Positions 37,101-45,337 are shown, numbered from the stretch's first letter. The stretch is 64,000 nucleotides of DNA from Flavobacteriaceae bacterium YJPT1-3 (GCA_029866965.1 CP123444.1:1591501-1655500), one strand, 5' to 3'. The notes: generated by a model not told the origin, from the sequence alone. Numbers and translations: made by a program.

Positions 37101-37426
37101 TGAGCGGTAACTACCACCTCTTCTAGAGCTTCTCCTGCTTCTAATTGTACATTGATGACATTAGCAGCTCCTACTGTTCGCTCCTGAGGAGAAAAACCGA
37201 TGTAGGAAAATACTAAGACATCTCCTTGATTTGCTAAAATGCTGTAATTACCGTCAAAATCTGACTGGGTACCGTCAGAAGTTCCCTTTACCACGATGTT
37301 AACGCCAGGTAAAGGTACACCGCTGTCATCGGTAACCGTTCCGGTAATTGCTTTTGATTGCGCAAAAGAAATATGCGCGACTAACACCAGTAATAGTGTT
37401 AGTAATCCACAAAATTTTGTTTTCAT
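34181..37426 (-). CDS. SusC/RagA TonB-linked outer membrane transporter (locus 2)
   Basis: 1081-aa TonB-dependent channel. Signal peptide MKTKFCGLLTLLLVLVAHIS then FAQ (23 residues). A carboxypeptidase-regulatory-like domain (about 27-100; GTVTDDSGVPLPGVNI, SDFDGNYSI) precedes the plug (VVVTAQGIRREKKALGYAV, IVDGVPF) and the barrel, ending LSVKASF. With the SusD-like partner it imports a ligand using energy from TonB. Its 5' leader and an early stem-loop match those of the other susC in this window. It starts a three-gene operon. Confidence 0.96.
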   Translation of the reverse strand: MKTKFCGLLTLLLVLVAHISFAQSKAITGTVTDDSGVPLPGVNIVVKGTSDGTQSDFDGNYSILANQGDVLVFSYIGFSPQERTVGAANVINVQLEAGEALEEVVVTAQGIRREKKALGYAVSTVQSEDLEQRTEGDVARVLSGKASGVAITSASGTSGSATNVVIRGYNSINGSNQALFIVDGVPFSSDTNNSGTGVNASAFNGNTGSSRFLDLDPNNIAKVEVLKGLAAATLYGTQGRNGVILITTKAGAANTGAPKKNEITVNQSYFVNEIASFPEYQNTYGNGFDQSFGWFFSNWGPSFEPGGVSGYLQDNTIAADGTIEHPYSTTNVASTREAFPELQGTRYDWRPYDNVKQFFRKGAISNTSINFNGGSDDGNTVYNVNFGHLDEEGFLPGNTQRRTTLSVGGRTKLSNKFTIAGTLNFSRNDVVTPPVAASRGNGTLGLSVFANVFFTPRSVDLMGLPFQNPITGGSVYYRNGNDIINPRWIVANISNTQLTHRVFGTASVTYDISDNLNVLYRAGLDFYNERNVNGANRGGVEFNRAIFGALDTFDNNARIWNHDLIFNGDFDLSDRFGLSFNIGASTRSREFDRQGASSTGQLVFGIQRHFNYETTLPIQFTTFQNIVGVFGQASLDFDDMLYLTLSSRTDWVSNLTTENNNKTYPSASVSFLPTAAFEGLRSDGGLNFLKLRAGYGTSAGFPDGFPTVSVAEQNTLVRGDDGGITTNQVDNFRANPDLKPELISEFELGFDTRLFNNRVSLEFSYFNRATEDLIVFENLAPSTGFTLTQTNIGKVEGDGYEADLAVDVFKSDDGFNWNSRLNFTTSEQIVTELSQDIIVYAGSLDPVLGGNAAIRGEQLGVIVGTQIGRDDNGNFLTNSAGNYVIDEDETLADGRSITPIIGNPNPDYVMNWINSLSFKNWNLGFQISHTKGGDVAAATVATLLGRGLIVETEDRLNTYVLPGINQNTGQPNEIQINNSTYYFSNLLFGPKELTVYDGSVIRLQEISLGYSFSKKALERTPFGSLSVTAQGFNLWFDAYNTPDGANFDPNVAGLGVGNGRGFDYLNGPSSRRYGLSVKASF
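37380..37403 (-). promoter_or_regulatory. Stem-loop in the signal-peptide codons of susC (locus 2)
   Basis: Perfect 8-base-pair inverted repeat (ACTAACAC / GTGTTAGT) with an 8-base loop at nt 24-47 of the coding sequence. The other susC has a stem at exactly nt 24-47 with different bases. Possibly an RNA control element. Confidence 0.6.
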
Positions 37427-37440
37427 TTCTTATAGTTTAA

Positions 37441-37475
37441 TTGAATTAGCCAAGCCAAAAGTCTTAATTAAAAGT
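37441..37475 (-). promoter_or_regulatory. Conserved untranslated leader block of susC (locus 2)
   Basis: 35 bases that match 42963-42997 upstream of the other susC at 27 positions without gaps, including an identical 11-base GGCTAATTCAA. It ends 14 bases before the ATG. Confidence 0.65.
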
Positions 37476-37528
37476 TAATCACACAACTATTTTAGTGTCT
37501 TTTTTAAAAGAAATGTTAAAGCGCAAGC

Positions 37529-37563
37529 AAAAAAAGCGTATTCAATTCAATGAATACGCTTTT
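37529..37563 (-). terminator. Intrinsic terminator of the first SusCD operon
   Basis: Perfect 13-base-pair stem (37532-37544 with 37551-37563), loop of 6, followed by seven T overlapping the stem base on the minus strand. It separates the 37585 gene from the susC starting at 37426, so the two SusCD loci are separate operons. Confidence 0.9.
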
Positions 37564-37584
37564 CTATTAAAACAAGGGATTTTA

Positions 37585-38424
37585 TTAGTCTTTTATCAAA
37601 TTAAAGACATGTGCATTACCCATAATTGATCCGCCAAAATCAATATTTAATTCGATAATACCTACACAGGTCAATACACGACCGCCTGGGAGATATTTAT
37701 AGGTGTTCGGTCCAAAACTTACTTGAGATTCAATTTTTGTCTCATCGTAAGCTGTTACGGCACCAGTAGATGGATCTACTGTAAAAATGAGCTCTTCTGC
37801 ATCCTCTGTGATGTACGTTCCTTCCAGAATCGTGAATTGATTCTCTCCCGGTCCTGCGATGATCTCTCTGGTAAAATCTGTTTCCCCAAAGAAATTGGCA
37901 AAGGTGGAAGCGGTTACCGTATAGCTTCCTGGAATTGCACTTAGATCTACGCTAGGGCATTGTACATCCAGTCCGATATTCAATAAAGATTCACTATCCT
38001 CTAAGATTTCTGCACCTTCTACAGATACTAATTCCAGTACGATCTCGTCTCTCGATCCCGGAAGGATTTCAGAAGCTAGTGTGGTGATCATAATATCTAC
38101 CGTAAATTGGCCGGCAGGGATTACAGGGGATAGCGAGCTAATCGTGTAAAAGCTCTCATCCAATGTAGTTTCCTCTTCAATGAGGTCCAGTTGCACCATA
38201 CGGTCAGAAGACGATAGTGTTGAAACCCCTATAGTAATCGTGTTCTCGGTGTCGGCTGCGGGGTTGAACACGATCTTTGGATTGGAAATCGCTCCATTAA
38301 ACCCAGCAATGGCTCGTCCGTTCTCCGCATCGAAAATAGGAATATCATTTTCTTCACAAGCCGATAAACTTAGTACTGCTATGCACAGGACTAGAATCGA
38401 TTTTAAATTCAATTTATTTAACAT
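37585..38424 (-). CDS. SusCD-associated lipoprotein of unknown function
   Basis: 279-aa lipoprotein, third gene of the first SusCD operon, 13 bases after the susD stop. I start at the ATG ending at 38424, giving MLNKLNLKSILVLCIAVLSL then SAC (Cys23); the frame is open to 38487, but that part would precede the signal peptide. The mature protein has an N-terminal beta domain of the DUF1735/BT_3987 kind (FNPAADTENTITIGVSTLSS, DESFYTISSLSPVIPAGQ) and a C-terminal beta domain (GSYTVTASTFANFFGETDF). Probably a surface ligand-binding partner. Confidence 0.8.
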   Translation of the reverse strand: MLNKLNLKSILVLCIAVLSLSACEENDIPIFDAENGRAIAGFNGAISNPKIVFNPAADTENTITIGVSTLSSSDRMVQLDLIEEETTLDESFYTISSLSPVIPAGQFTVDIMITTLASEILPGSRDEIVLELVSVEGAEILEDSESLLNIGLDVQCPSVDLSAIPGSYTVTASTFANFFGETDFTREIIAGPGENQFTILEGTYITEDAEELIFTVDPSTGAVTAYDETKIESQVSFGPNTYKYLPGGRVLTCVGIIELNIDFGGSIMGNAHVFNLIKD

Positions 38425-38437
38425 GATAAAATTTATT

Positions 38438-39901
38438 TTAGTAGCCCTCATTCTGAGCAAAATTAGGATTGGCATTAATTTCTCCAATAGGAATAGGAAG
38501 CTGGAATCTGAAATTTCCTGCAGGTAAAGTCAAATTCACAGGAGGCGTTCCTGAGCCATCAATTATATCCCCGTTGTTTGAACGTACAATAGATTCACCG
38601 CGACGTTTGAGGTCGAAAAAGCGGTGCCCCTCGAAAGCCAATTCCACTCTACGGTTGTATTGAATAGCTTCTTCCAGTGCAGCACCAGTTTCTCCACCGT
38701 CAGTGGCAGGATTAAAATCTTCGAAGCGCTCTATTCTTAGCTCATCTAAAGTGGCTAATGCATCTGCTTCTAATCCTAAATTAAATTGAGCCTCAGCTTT
38801 GTTAAGCAATACTTCAGCGGCCCGTAACGGCTTAAGATCTACTCGGCCATTCACCTGTCCGGTCTCACCAAGAAACTTTTTAATAGCATTGTAGTCATTA
38901 TCAGCATTAGTACCCACAAATTGGATGATGTCTGTACGAACATCATTATTTTGAAGGCTTTGAGAGAATTCAAATTCTACGGCATATTCTGAAATAGTCG
39001 CCCCTGAATTAGATTGACTGTAGAGTACACCTACATTGCTGAAGCCACTCTCTGAGGTTGTGTTTACAGGGAATTCAATGACTAAACCGGCATCTGATTC
39101 ATCCGTATAAATTAAGGCTATTTCATTGATACCAGCGATAGGCGTTGTGACCCGGTTAGCGGCATCAATTGCATTTTGCCAATCTCCAGTATACAAGTAA
39201 ACACGAGATAGCAAACCGTTTACAGAATTTCCATCCATTCTGCCTGCTACGGTGGTGGTCGGTTCGATCAGGTCGGCAGCTGCCTCTAGATCACCAATAA
39301 TTTCGGCATAATTGGAGGCTACCGTTTCACGTGCTGGATTATCGAGGGGATCACCAGTATCACCGTCTTCCACTTTCATGTATACAATACCTGGTGAGCT
39401 TCCGGCATCAGCGCTCTGAGTAGGTATTTTAGCGTAGGTTCGAACCAGATCAAAATGTGCAAACGCTCTAGTGGCTAAAGCCTGTCCCAGAATGTTGTCT
39501 TTTTCCGGTCCGTCAGCGAGATTGTCGATCTGACCAATAACTAAATTGGCAGCATTGACTGCTTCATAGGCTTCACTAAAGTACAATGGAATAGCTCCAC
39601 CAGTACTTGCTACGTAAACCCAGTTAAAATAATCTTGATTAGAACGTCTTCCGCTCTGAACCAGAATAGCATTGTCTGATAGAATGTCGGGAATTCCCTG
39701 CATTCCTGACCCTGAAGAAGCGTAGTAATTTCTCAATTGACTATAAGCTCCATCAACACCTAATTGGAAACTTGCAACATCCGTAAAGAAGGTTTCCGGA
39801 TTCCCCTCGGTAAAGGGCTGGAGTTCATTTAATTCATCATCACACGAGTGTAGCCCTATGGCTAATGTCAGTATGAATAGTAGTTGAAAATATTTTTTCA
39901 T
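38438..39901 (-). CDS. SusD/RagB nutrient-binding lipoprotein (locus 1)
   Basis: 487-aa classical RagB/SusD protein (Cys20, then DDELNE). TPR-like helices are recognisable: NPETFFTDVASFQLGVDGAY, ARAFAHFDLVRTYAKIP, LLNKAEAQFNLG and RRVELAFEGHRFFDLKRRGE, the last being a hallmark near the C-terminus. It binds ligand over the SusC pore. It follows susC by 18 bases. Substrate unknown. Confidence 0.96.
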   Translation of the reverse strand: MKKYFQLLFILTLAIGLHSCDDELNELQPFTEGNPETFFTDVASFQLGVDGAYSQLRNYYASSGSGMQGIPDILSDNAILVQSGRRSNQDYFNWVYVASTGGAIPLYFSEAYEAVNAANLVIGQIDNLADGPEKDNILGQALATRAFAHFDLVRTYAKIPTQSADAGSSPGIVYMKVEDGDTGDPLDNPARETVASNYAEIIGDLEAAADLIEPTTTVAGRMDGNSVNGLLSRVYLYTGDWQNAIDAANRVTTPIAGINEIALIYTDESDAGLVIEFPVNTTSESGFSNVGVLYSQSNSGATISEYAVEFEFSQSLQNNDVRTDIIQFVGTNADNDYNAIKKFLGETGQVNGRVDLKPLRAAEVLLNKAEAQFNLGLEADALATLDELRIERFEDFNPATDGGETGAALEEAIQYNRRVELAFEGHRFFDLKRRGESIVRSNNGDIIDGSGTPPVNLTLPAGNFRFQLPIPIGEINANPNFAQNEGY

Positions 39902-39919
39902 TGCTTTAAATTTTATGTT

Positions 39920-42900
39920 TTATAGACCAATGTCAATACCAAAGGTATAGGACTTGGTTTGTGGATAACTAAATAAGGAAAACTGTCCTGGGATGAAACC
40001 AGCATCGCCGGGTTCAGAGGTTTCTGCAGAACCCAATCCAATTTCCGGATCTCCATTATATTCGGTTAAGGTCCAGATATTTTGACCTGTTGCGTAGACA
40101 CGGAAAGAGTCAATCCCTACGTTTTCCAAGAATTTGCTAGGCAAATCGTAAGAGATGGTCAGTGTTCTTAGTCTCAGGTAATCTCCCTTCTCTAGGAATC
40201 GCGTAGAGGTCTGATCAGCAGTTGCAAAATATAGAGGATTCGGCAGCACGTTTTGATCTCCCGGTTGCTTCCAATAATTGAATGCTTCTAATCTTTGGTT
40301 GCTATCGATGTTCCCAATAGCGACACCCGCTTGTCTCTGGAAGTTTAGGATGTAATTTCCTTGCTTAAAGACAAAGTCTCCACGAATACCAAAACCTTTG
40401 TATCGGAAGTCTCCAAAGAAACCACCTTCAAAATTTGCAGCGGGTGACTTTCCTTCCAATAAAGTCTGGAAGTCATCACTAAATTGATTGGTTACATTGC
40501 CTTCTGCATCAAAATATAAAGGCTCACCATTGGCTGGGTTGACCCCGGCGTAGCGCACCAAATTGAAGGAATTGATCTCTTCTCCTTCACGAAGAATGGT
40601 GTTGCCTCTAAGAATATCTTCTCCATCAACCAATGAAACTACTTCATTGTCCAGGAAGGCAGCATTACCTCCAACTGTTACTCTGAAGTTTTCATTACGC
40701 ACCAATATGGCGTTAATGGAAATTTCAAAACCTGAATTTTCTATTTCTCCAATGTTTGAAAAGATTGCATTGTCCTCATCTCCAGCGGTGTTGGATATTG
40801 GGCGGTTCAGCAACAGATCTTCTGAGGTTTTTTTGAAGTAATCAAAAACACCACTCAAACGATTGTTAAAAAGGGAATATTCAAGACCGATATCCAAGGT
40901 AGCTTGCGCTTCCCATTGAATTTCCGGGTTTCCAATTCCTAAAGGTATGGCAGTAGATGTTCCATTGTAGGTGCCAAAGCCTAACAAGTTAAGGAATTCG
41001 AAATTAGGAATAGCCTGGTTACCCGCCGTACCGTAGGAGGCTCTTAGCTTAAGGTCATTCACGAAAGTATCCTGCAAGAAGTCCTCACGCGCTATATTCC
41101 AGGCGGCACTACCGCTGTAGAAGTAACCATACTTATTGTCGGGACCAAATCGAGACGATCCATCACGTCTTACCGATCCAGAAAGAATGTATTTAGCATC
41201 GTAATCGTAATTCACGAATAGACCTTGAGAAAACAAAACTCTTCTCGCTTCGTCAGACCCGGCATTGACAGCTTCTGCAGCAATATCTTGATACGGAATG
41301 TTAGGAGAAGGGAATCCTCTGCTGGTCGCAAACAAATCTGTAAAAATGTTTTCGTTGTATTCCAATAGAAAATCAGCATTTAGATTATGTTTCCCGAATG
41401 AATCATTATAGCTGAAAATGTTATTCACATTGTATTGAAAATCAATGTTCATTTCATCGGTTTGAGTTCCTGGGAAATTAGCGTCACCCACAAAACCTTG
41501 AAGAACACCACCTGCTAAGGATCGATTCGTTCTGTTGAATCGATTACTGGTAGCTCCTACACTGAAACGATTAGAGAATTTATCCGTAATCGTGATATCA
41601 GCAGCGAGATTTCCAATGATTAGGAAGTTTCTATTATCCTCGGGTTCTGTTTGTAAGGCTAGAGCAATAGGAAAACCACTTCGAGTAGGGTTATAAACCG
41701 GATCTCCGTTTCCGTCTCTTACGATTGTTCCATCGCGTTCCGTCAAAAACAACGGCTCATAAGGGTTATAATCATACATAGCTCGGAATGGATTCTGAAC
41801 ATTGTTTCTGTCTCGAGGAAGATCAGTAGTATTTCTTGCTACAGTAAGATTGGTCGTTATTCCTAACCAATCTTTAGCTTGATATGTAGTATTAAGTCGA
41901 GCGGAAACACGCTCAAAGCCATCAATACGATCAATTATACCCGTGTTCTTATCATATCCAAGAGAGAGGAAATAAGTCATTTTATCACTACCTCCAGAAA
42001 TGGATAAGGAATTGGACTGGATGAATGATTGTCTCAATAATTCTTCTTCCCAATTAGTATCTAGAGAAAGAAGGAAATCACGGTCTGCTCCAGTTGCAGT
42101 GGCTCCAGGAAGACTGCTAGCGGCACCAAGACCTAAAGCAGCGTACTGCCGCTCTAATTCTAACTTCTGAGCAGCGTTCATTAAGGTAAATGGGTCTTCT
42201 ATTCGCTCGCCGTATCCTACTGAGGAACGAAAAACAATTTTAGAGTCTCCTACTTTACCTTGTTTAGTCGTGATTACCACAACTCCATTCGCCCCACGTG
42301 AACCGTAAAGAGAAACAGTTGCTGCGTCTTTTAGAATACTAAAGGAAGCAATGTCATTAGGGTTGATGTTATTGACGTCATTAGCATCAATAGGTACACC
42401 ATCTACAATATACAAGGGCGTAGTGCCAGCGTTAATAGACCCTACACCACGAATCTGGACGAAGGCGGTTTGACCCGGCCGTCCATTGGCCGCTGTAACC
42501 TGCACCCCGGCGGCTTTACCCTGAAGGATGTTGTCTACGGAAGTAGATGGTACAAAATCCTCTATCTCTTCTGAGGTAACCGTTGAAACTGCAGAAGTTG
42601 AAAGTGTTTTAGATCGTGCGCCGTATCCAGTCACAACCACTTCTTCCAAAAGACTTCCTGCTTCAAGTGATACGGAAATATCATTTGATGTACCTACAGT
42701 GCGTTCAACCGGTGTGAACCCTACAAAAGAAAAGACCAAAACGTCTCCTTCTGAAGCCTGTATGCTGTAGTTACCATCAAAATTGGTTTGAGTACCACGG
42801 GTGGTGCCATCTACAATTACATTCACTCCCGGTAAAGGAACTCCTGTATCATCTGTTACGGTACCCGTTACCGTCTTTGTTTGCGCAAACGCTATTTGCG

Positions 42901-42949
42901 CCACTAGCGCGAAAAATAACGCTAGTATTCCACTAAACTTTGTTTTCAT
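39920..42949 (-). CDS. SusC/RagA TonB-linked outer membrane transporter (locus 1)
   Basis: 1009-aa TonB-dependent channel, first gene of a susC-susD-lipoprotein operon. The signal peptide (residues 1-23, ending AFAQ) is closely similar to that of the other SusC here. A carboxypeptidase-regulatory-like domain (GTVTDDTGVPLPGVNV, TNFDGNYSI), the plug (VVVTGYGARSKTLSTSAV, PLYIVDGVPIDANDVNNI) and a barrel follow. It shares with the other susC a leader block and a stem-loop at nt 24-47. Confidence 0.96.
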   Translation of the reverse strand: MKTKFSGILALFFALVAQIAFAQTKTVTGTVTDDTGVPLPGVNVIVDGTTRGTQTNFDGNYSIQASEGDVLVFSFVGFTPVERTVGTSNDISVSLEAGSLLEEVVVTGYGARSKTLSTSAVSTVTSEEIEDFVPSTSVDNILQGKAAGVQVTAANGRPGQTAFVQIRGVGSINAGTTPLYIVDGVPIDANDVNNINPNDIASFSILKDAATVSLYGSRGANGVVVITTKQGKVGDSKIVFRSSVGYGERIEDPFTLMNAAQKLELERQYAALGLGAASSLPGATATGADRDFLLSLDTNWEEELLRQSFIQSNSLSISGGSDKMTYFLSLGYDKNTGIIDRIDGFERVSARLNTTYQAKDWLGITTNLTVARNTTDLPRDRNNVQNPFRAMYDYNPYEPLFLTERDGTIVRDGNGDPVYNPTRSGFPIALALQTEPEDNRNFLIIGNLAADITITDKFSNRFSVGATSNRFNRTNRSLAGGVLQGFVGDANFPGTQTDEMNIDFQYNVNNIFSYNDSFGKHNLNADFLLEYNENIFTDLFATSRGFPSPNIPYQDIAAEAVNAGSDEARRVLFSQGLFVNYDYDAKYILSGSVRRDGSSRFGPDNKYGYFYSGSAAWNIAREDFLQDTFVNDLKLRASYGTAGNQAIPNFEFLNLLGFGTYNGTSTAIPLGIGNPEIQWEAQATLDIGLEYSLFNNRLSGVFDYFKKTSEDLLLNRPISNTAGDEDNAIFSNIGEIENSGFEISINAILVRNENFRVTVGGNAAFLDNEVVSLVDGEDILRGNTILREGEEINSFNLVRYAGVNPANGEPLYFDAEGNVTNQFSDDFQTLLEGKSPAANFEGGFFGDFRYKGFGIRGDFVFKQGNYILNFQRQAGVAIGNIDSNQRLEAFNYWKQPGDQNVLPNPLYFATADQTSTRFLEKGDYLRLRTLTISYDLPSKFLENVGIDSFRVYATGQNIWTLTEYNGDPEIGLGSAETSEPGDAGFIPGQFSLFSYPQTKSYTFGIDIGL
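42903..42926 (-). promoter_or_regulatory. Stem-loop in the signal-peptide codons of susC (locus 1)
   Basis: Arms ACTAGCG and CGCTAGT (7 base pairs, with a possible eighth U-G pair) at nt 24-47 of the coding sequence, the same place as in the other susC. Pairs 28-43 and 30-41 are G-C here and A-U there. Confidence 0.6.
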
Positions 42950-42962
42950 TTTTTGCTTTTAT

Positions 42963-42997
42963 TTGAATTAGCCGCGACGAAAATCCCAATAAAAAGT
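42963..42997 (-). promoter_or_regulatory. Conserved untranslated leader block of susC (locus 1)
   Basis: Matches 37441-37475 at 27 of 35 positions without gaps; GGCTAATTCAA is identical. It ends 13 bases before the ATG. Confidence 0.65.
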
Positions 42998-43069
42998 GAA
43001 TAAAAAAATTTTTGACTCATAAAATTAAATAACGCTAACATATCTTTATGATTTTATTAACGTCACAAA

Positions 43070-44761
43070 TTAAAACACAGTAAATAGAGATATGTGGATT
43101 CTTATATTTTGAAAACTGACGGCTTCGCCCTGGGGAATACCGTTCGCGATATTGATCTTCAAAACCCCAGATCGGGTGTTGAGTGCAGCTCCAAAACCAA
43201 AGGCAAATAGTCGCTCCCGTTGATCCAAAATCGCATTCTCAAAATAACCGGCATCAAAAATCGAATGCACATAGAGATCAGGGTTAAGGAGATATCGGTA
43301 TTCAGTATTGAAGTAGGTGCTTAAATTGACAAAAATGCTGTTCTCGGTAAAGCCTCGAATACTGTTGATGCCACCTATTCTGAACAATTCATTGGTCAGG
43401 TAGGTATCTGAAGCCAGGTAAACGGTCTCATTGCGCAGAAAGACACGATTTTTAGCATTCAAGGTGAAGAGGTGATGTACGCTTTCGCGAAAGCGAATCT
43501 GATCTTCCTCCCCGTCCTGAGCGCTTCGGCTCCCCAAAGCGATTTCGGCTTCAAAACGAGTACGCACCGGGTCCAGATAGTCGGAGGTGAGGCGGGTGTG
43601 GGCAGCGGTCAGGGTCAGGAAGCGGGCGTCGTAACTGGATAGTTCAGCGGAGGTGTTGTTTTCTAAAAGGTTGCTGCTGGTGTTACTCGAATAGCCCACT
43701 CCTGTTCTCCAGCTGGTGTTGATCTGATAGAATAATTCTGCCTGTAACTGAGCGGTAGAAAAAGTGCTGTCTTTGCGGAACAAACGTAATTCTCCGGCGA
43801 GTCCTAGAGGGGTTTTAAGCAGGAAAGGAAGTGCTGTACGCACCCTAAAATTTTGTTGATCATTCCCATCGCTTTTGTAATTGATCTCCAGCTCTTCTCC
43901 AAAGTTGAGATTGTTGATCAATACCAGATCGAGATAACCGTCCAAACGGAGGTTGTTCGTTTCTTCATCTGTAGAAAAGCCTAAAAATCCGGAAAAACTA
44001 TTGCGATTCACTTTCTCCAAATAGAGGTAGAGCTGGCTGCCTGATTCGGTAAACAGCAGTTCTGAAGGTTTGACGGTTTTTAGAAAGGGGAGCTGGAGCA
44101 GATTCCGATCGGCCCGCTCGATCGTCCTTTGATTGAAAGGATAACCGGTTCGCAGTCCGGCCTTTCGCAAGAACGATTGCGGTGCCTGTGTATATCCTTT
44201 GATGACTACACTGTCCAACAATCGATTCTGATCGCGTTGGGCGATCAACAACGCACTTAGGGTGTCTTTTCCGGCCGGACTGAGCTGTTGCAATTGATAG
44301 CTGCTCAAGGGTCGACCGCGCTGAGCATCGCGCCTGGTCAGGGTCTCCAAAAGCTCTGGCAGGAGGGGTGTGGAGATCACAAAGTGGGTGGAATCGATGC
44401 GCTCCAGGGTGGAAAGCTTCGGAATGAGCTCCGGGTCGAGTTGAGGATGTCGGAGTAAGAGATAGCGGTAGGAGGGCCCCGGGCGGTAGTTCAATATCAG
44501 GGTGTCTGCATTTTGCTGAAGGTTGGCTGACGGCTGGAAATAACCCCATCGCTGCAGCTGCTTGTTGACGGAGTCTCTTGCTTCCAGGGCGCCTAATGAA
44601 TCTAATACTAGAATTGGGTACTCCAGTTGGTCTTGGAGGTCGGCAGGGATGGTGTCGGTGAATTGGAGTTGAAGTGTCTTCGTTTGAGCCCTCAAAAGGG
44701 GAGACAGCGGGGTATATATATTAAGGACAAAAAAAAGGATTAGGATGCGAATCAAAATCAA
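43070..44761 (-). CDS. Omp85/BamA-TamA family outer membrane protein
   Basis: 563 aa with a signal peptide (residues 1 to about 25, ending LRAQ), POTRA-like periplasmic segments (about 60-260; LDSVVIKGYTQAPQSFLRKAGL, then YPFNQRTIERADRNLLQLPF) and a 16-strand-type barrel. The conserved GGINSIRGF loop motif is present. At this length it is shorter than BamA, so more likely a TamA-like or surface-antigen relative than the essential BamA. The palindrome at 43481 encodes FRES in a barrel loop. It is divergent from rpsL; 44762-44853 otherwise holds nothing I recognise. Confidence 0.85.
   Translation of the reverse strand: MILIRILILFFVLNIYTPLSPLLRAQTKTLQLQFTDTIPADLQDQLEYPILVLDSLGALEARDSVNKQLQRWGYFQPSANLQQNADTLILNYRPGPSYRYLLLRHPQLDPELIPKLSTLERIDSTHFVISTPLLPELLETLTRRDAQRGRPLSSYQLQQLSPAGKDTLSALLIAQRDQNRLLDSVVIKGYTQAPQSFLRKAGLRTGYPFNQRTIERADRNLLQLPFLKTVKPSELLFTESGSQLYLYLEKVNRNSFSGFLGFSTDEETNNLRLDGYLDLVLINNLNFGEELEINYKSDGNDQQNFRVRTALPFLLKTPLGLAGELRLFRKDSTFSTAQLQAELFYQINTSWRTGVGYSSNTSSNLLENNTSAELSSYDARFLTLTAAHTRLTSDYLDPVRTRFEAEIALGSRSAQDGEEDQIRFRESVHHLFTLNAKNRVFLRNETVYLASDTYLTNELFRIGGINSIRGFTENSIFVNLSTYFNTEYRYLLNPDLYVHSIFDAGYFENAILDQRERLFAFGFGAALNTRSGVLKINIANGIPQGEAVSFQNIRIHISLFTVF
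43481..43494. repeat. GCTTTCGCGAAAGC palindrome, copy 8
   Basis: Perfect core with flanking C and G in the Omp85-family gene, read as FRES. Confidence 0.9.
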
Positions 44762-44853
44762 GAGTGTCAGTGGGAAAGTTAACGCTTTGAAGGGGATTAA
44801 AGTGTTCGAGTTTCTGATTTTGAAAATTCATTTAAAAATTAGTCCGATGACCA

Positions 44854-44884
44854 TTTGATTTACCTAAATAAATTCATACATTTG
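44854..44884 (+). promoter_or_regulatory. Promoter of the ribosomal protein supercluster
   Basis: TTTG at 44854-44857, exactly 19 bases, then TACATTTG at 44877-44884: a perfect match to the Bacteroidota TTTG-N19-TAnnTTTG consensus. The leader to the rpsL ATG is about 45-50 bases. Confidence 0.9.
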
Positions 44885-44937
44885 CAAGCCCTTAAAAAGA
44901 GGGTATTTTTAAATTAATATATCAGGTAGTAGAAATT

Positions 44938-45312
44938 ATGCCAACAATTTCACAATTAGTACGAAAAGGAAGGGCCAAAATAACCAAGAAGAGTAAATCG
45001 GCTGCTTTAGATTCGTGCCCGCAACGCCGCGGTGTTTGTACGCGTGTGTACACCACTACTCCTAAGAAACCTAACTCTGCGATGCGTAAAGTAGCGCGTG
45101 TTAGATTGACCAATGGAAAAGAGGTGAACGCTTACATCGGTGGTGAAGGACACAATCTTCAAGAGCACTCGATAGTATTGGTTAGAGGCGGAAGGGTTAA
45201 AGATTTGCCCGGTGTACGTTATCACATTGTTCGCGGTGCATTAGACACAGCGGGTGTAGAAGGAAGACTTCAGCGTAGATCGAAGTACGGAGCAAAGCGA
45301 CCCAAGAAGTAA
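44938..45312 (+). CDS. rpsL: 30S ribosomal protein S12
   Basis: 124-aa S12 of the decoding centre. [18 protein letters not shown] and [13 protein letters not shown] are intact. Lys43 and Lys88 are the wild-type residues at the positions where streptomycin-resistance changes usually occur. It is first gene of the str group (rpsL-rpsG-fusA-rpsJ), downstream of a consensus promoter and without a Shine-Dalgarno sequence. Confidence 0.98.
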   Translation: MPTISQLVRKGRAKITKKSKSAALDSCPQRRGVCTRVYTTTPKKPNSAMRKVARVRLTNGKEVNAYIGGEGHNLQEHSIVLVRGGRVKDLPGVRYHIVRGALDTAGVEGRLQRRSKYGAKRPKK

Positions 45313-45337
45313 GTAGAAAACTTATCAAAGAGAAGAC

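Noticed and set aside
42950-43069. Terminator between the Omp85-family gene and the first susC
   Set aside because: I found no stem with a following T-run beyond weak AT pairing, so I do not claim one.
44885-44937. Short CCCT/AGGG hairpin with T-rich tail in the rpsL leader as an attenuator
   Set aside because: Only four base pairs and a broken T-run; too weak to claim.
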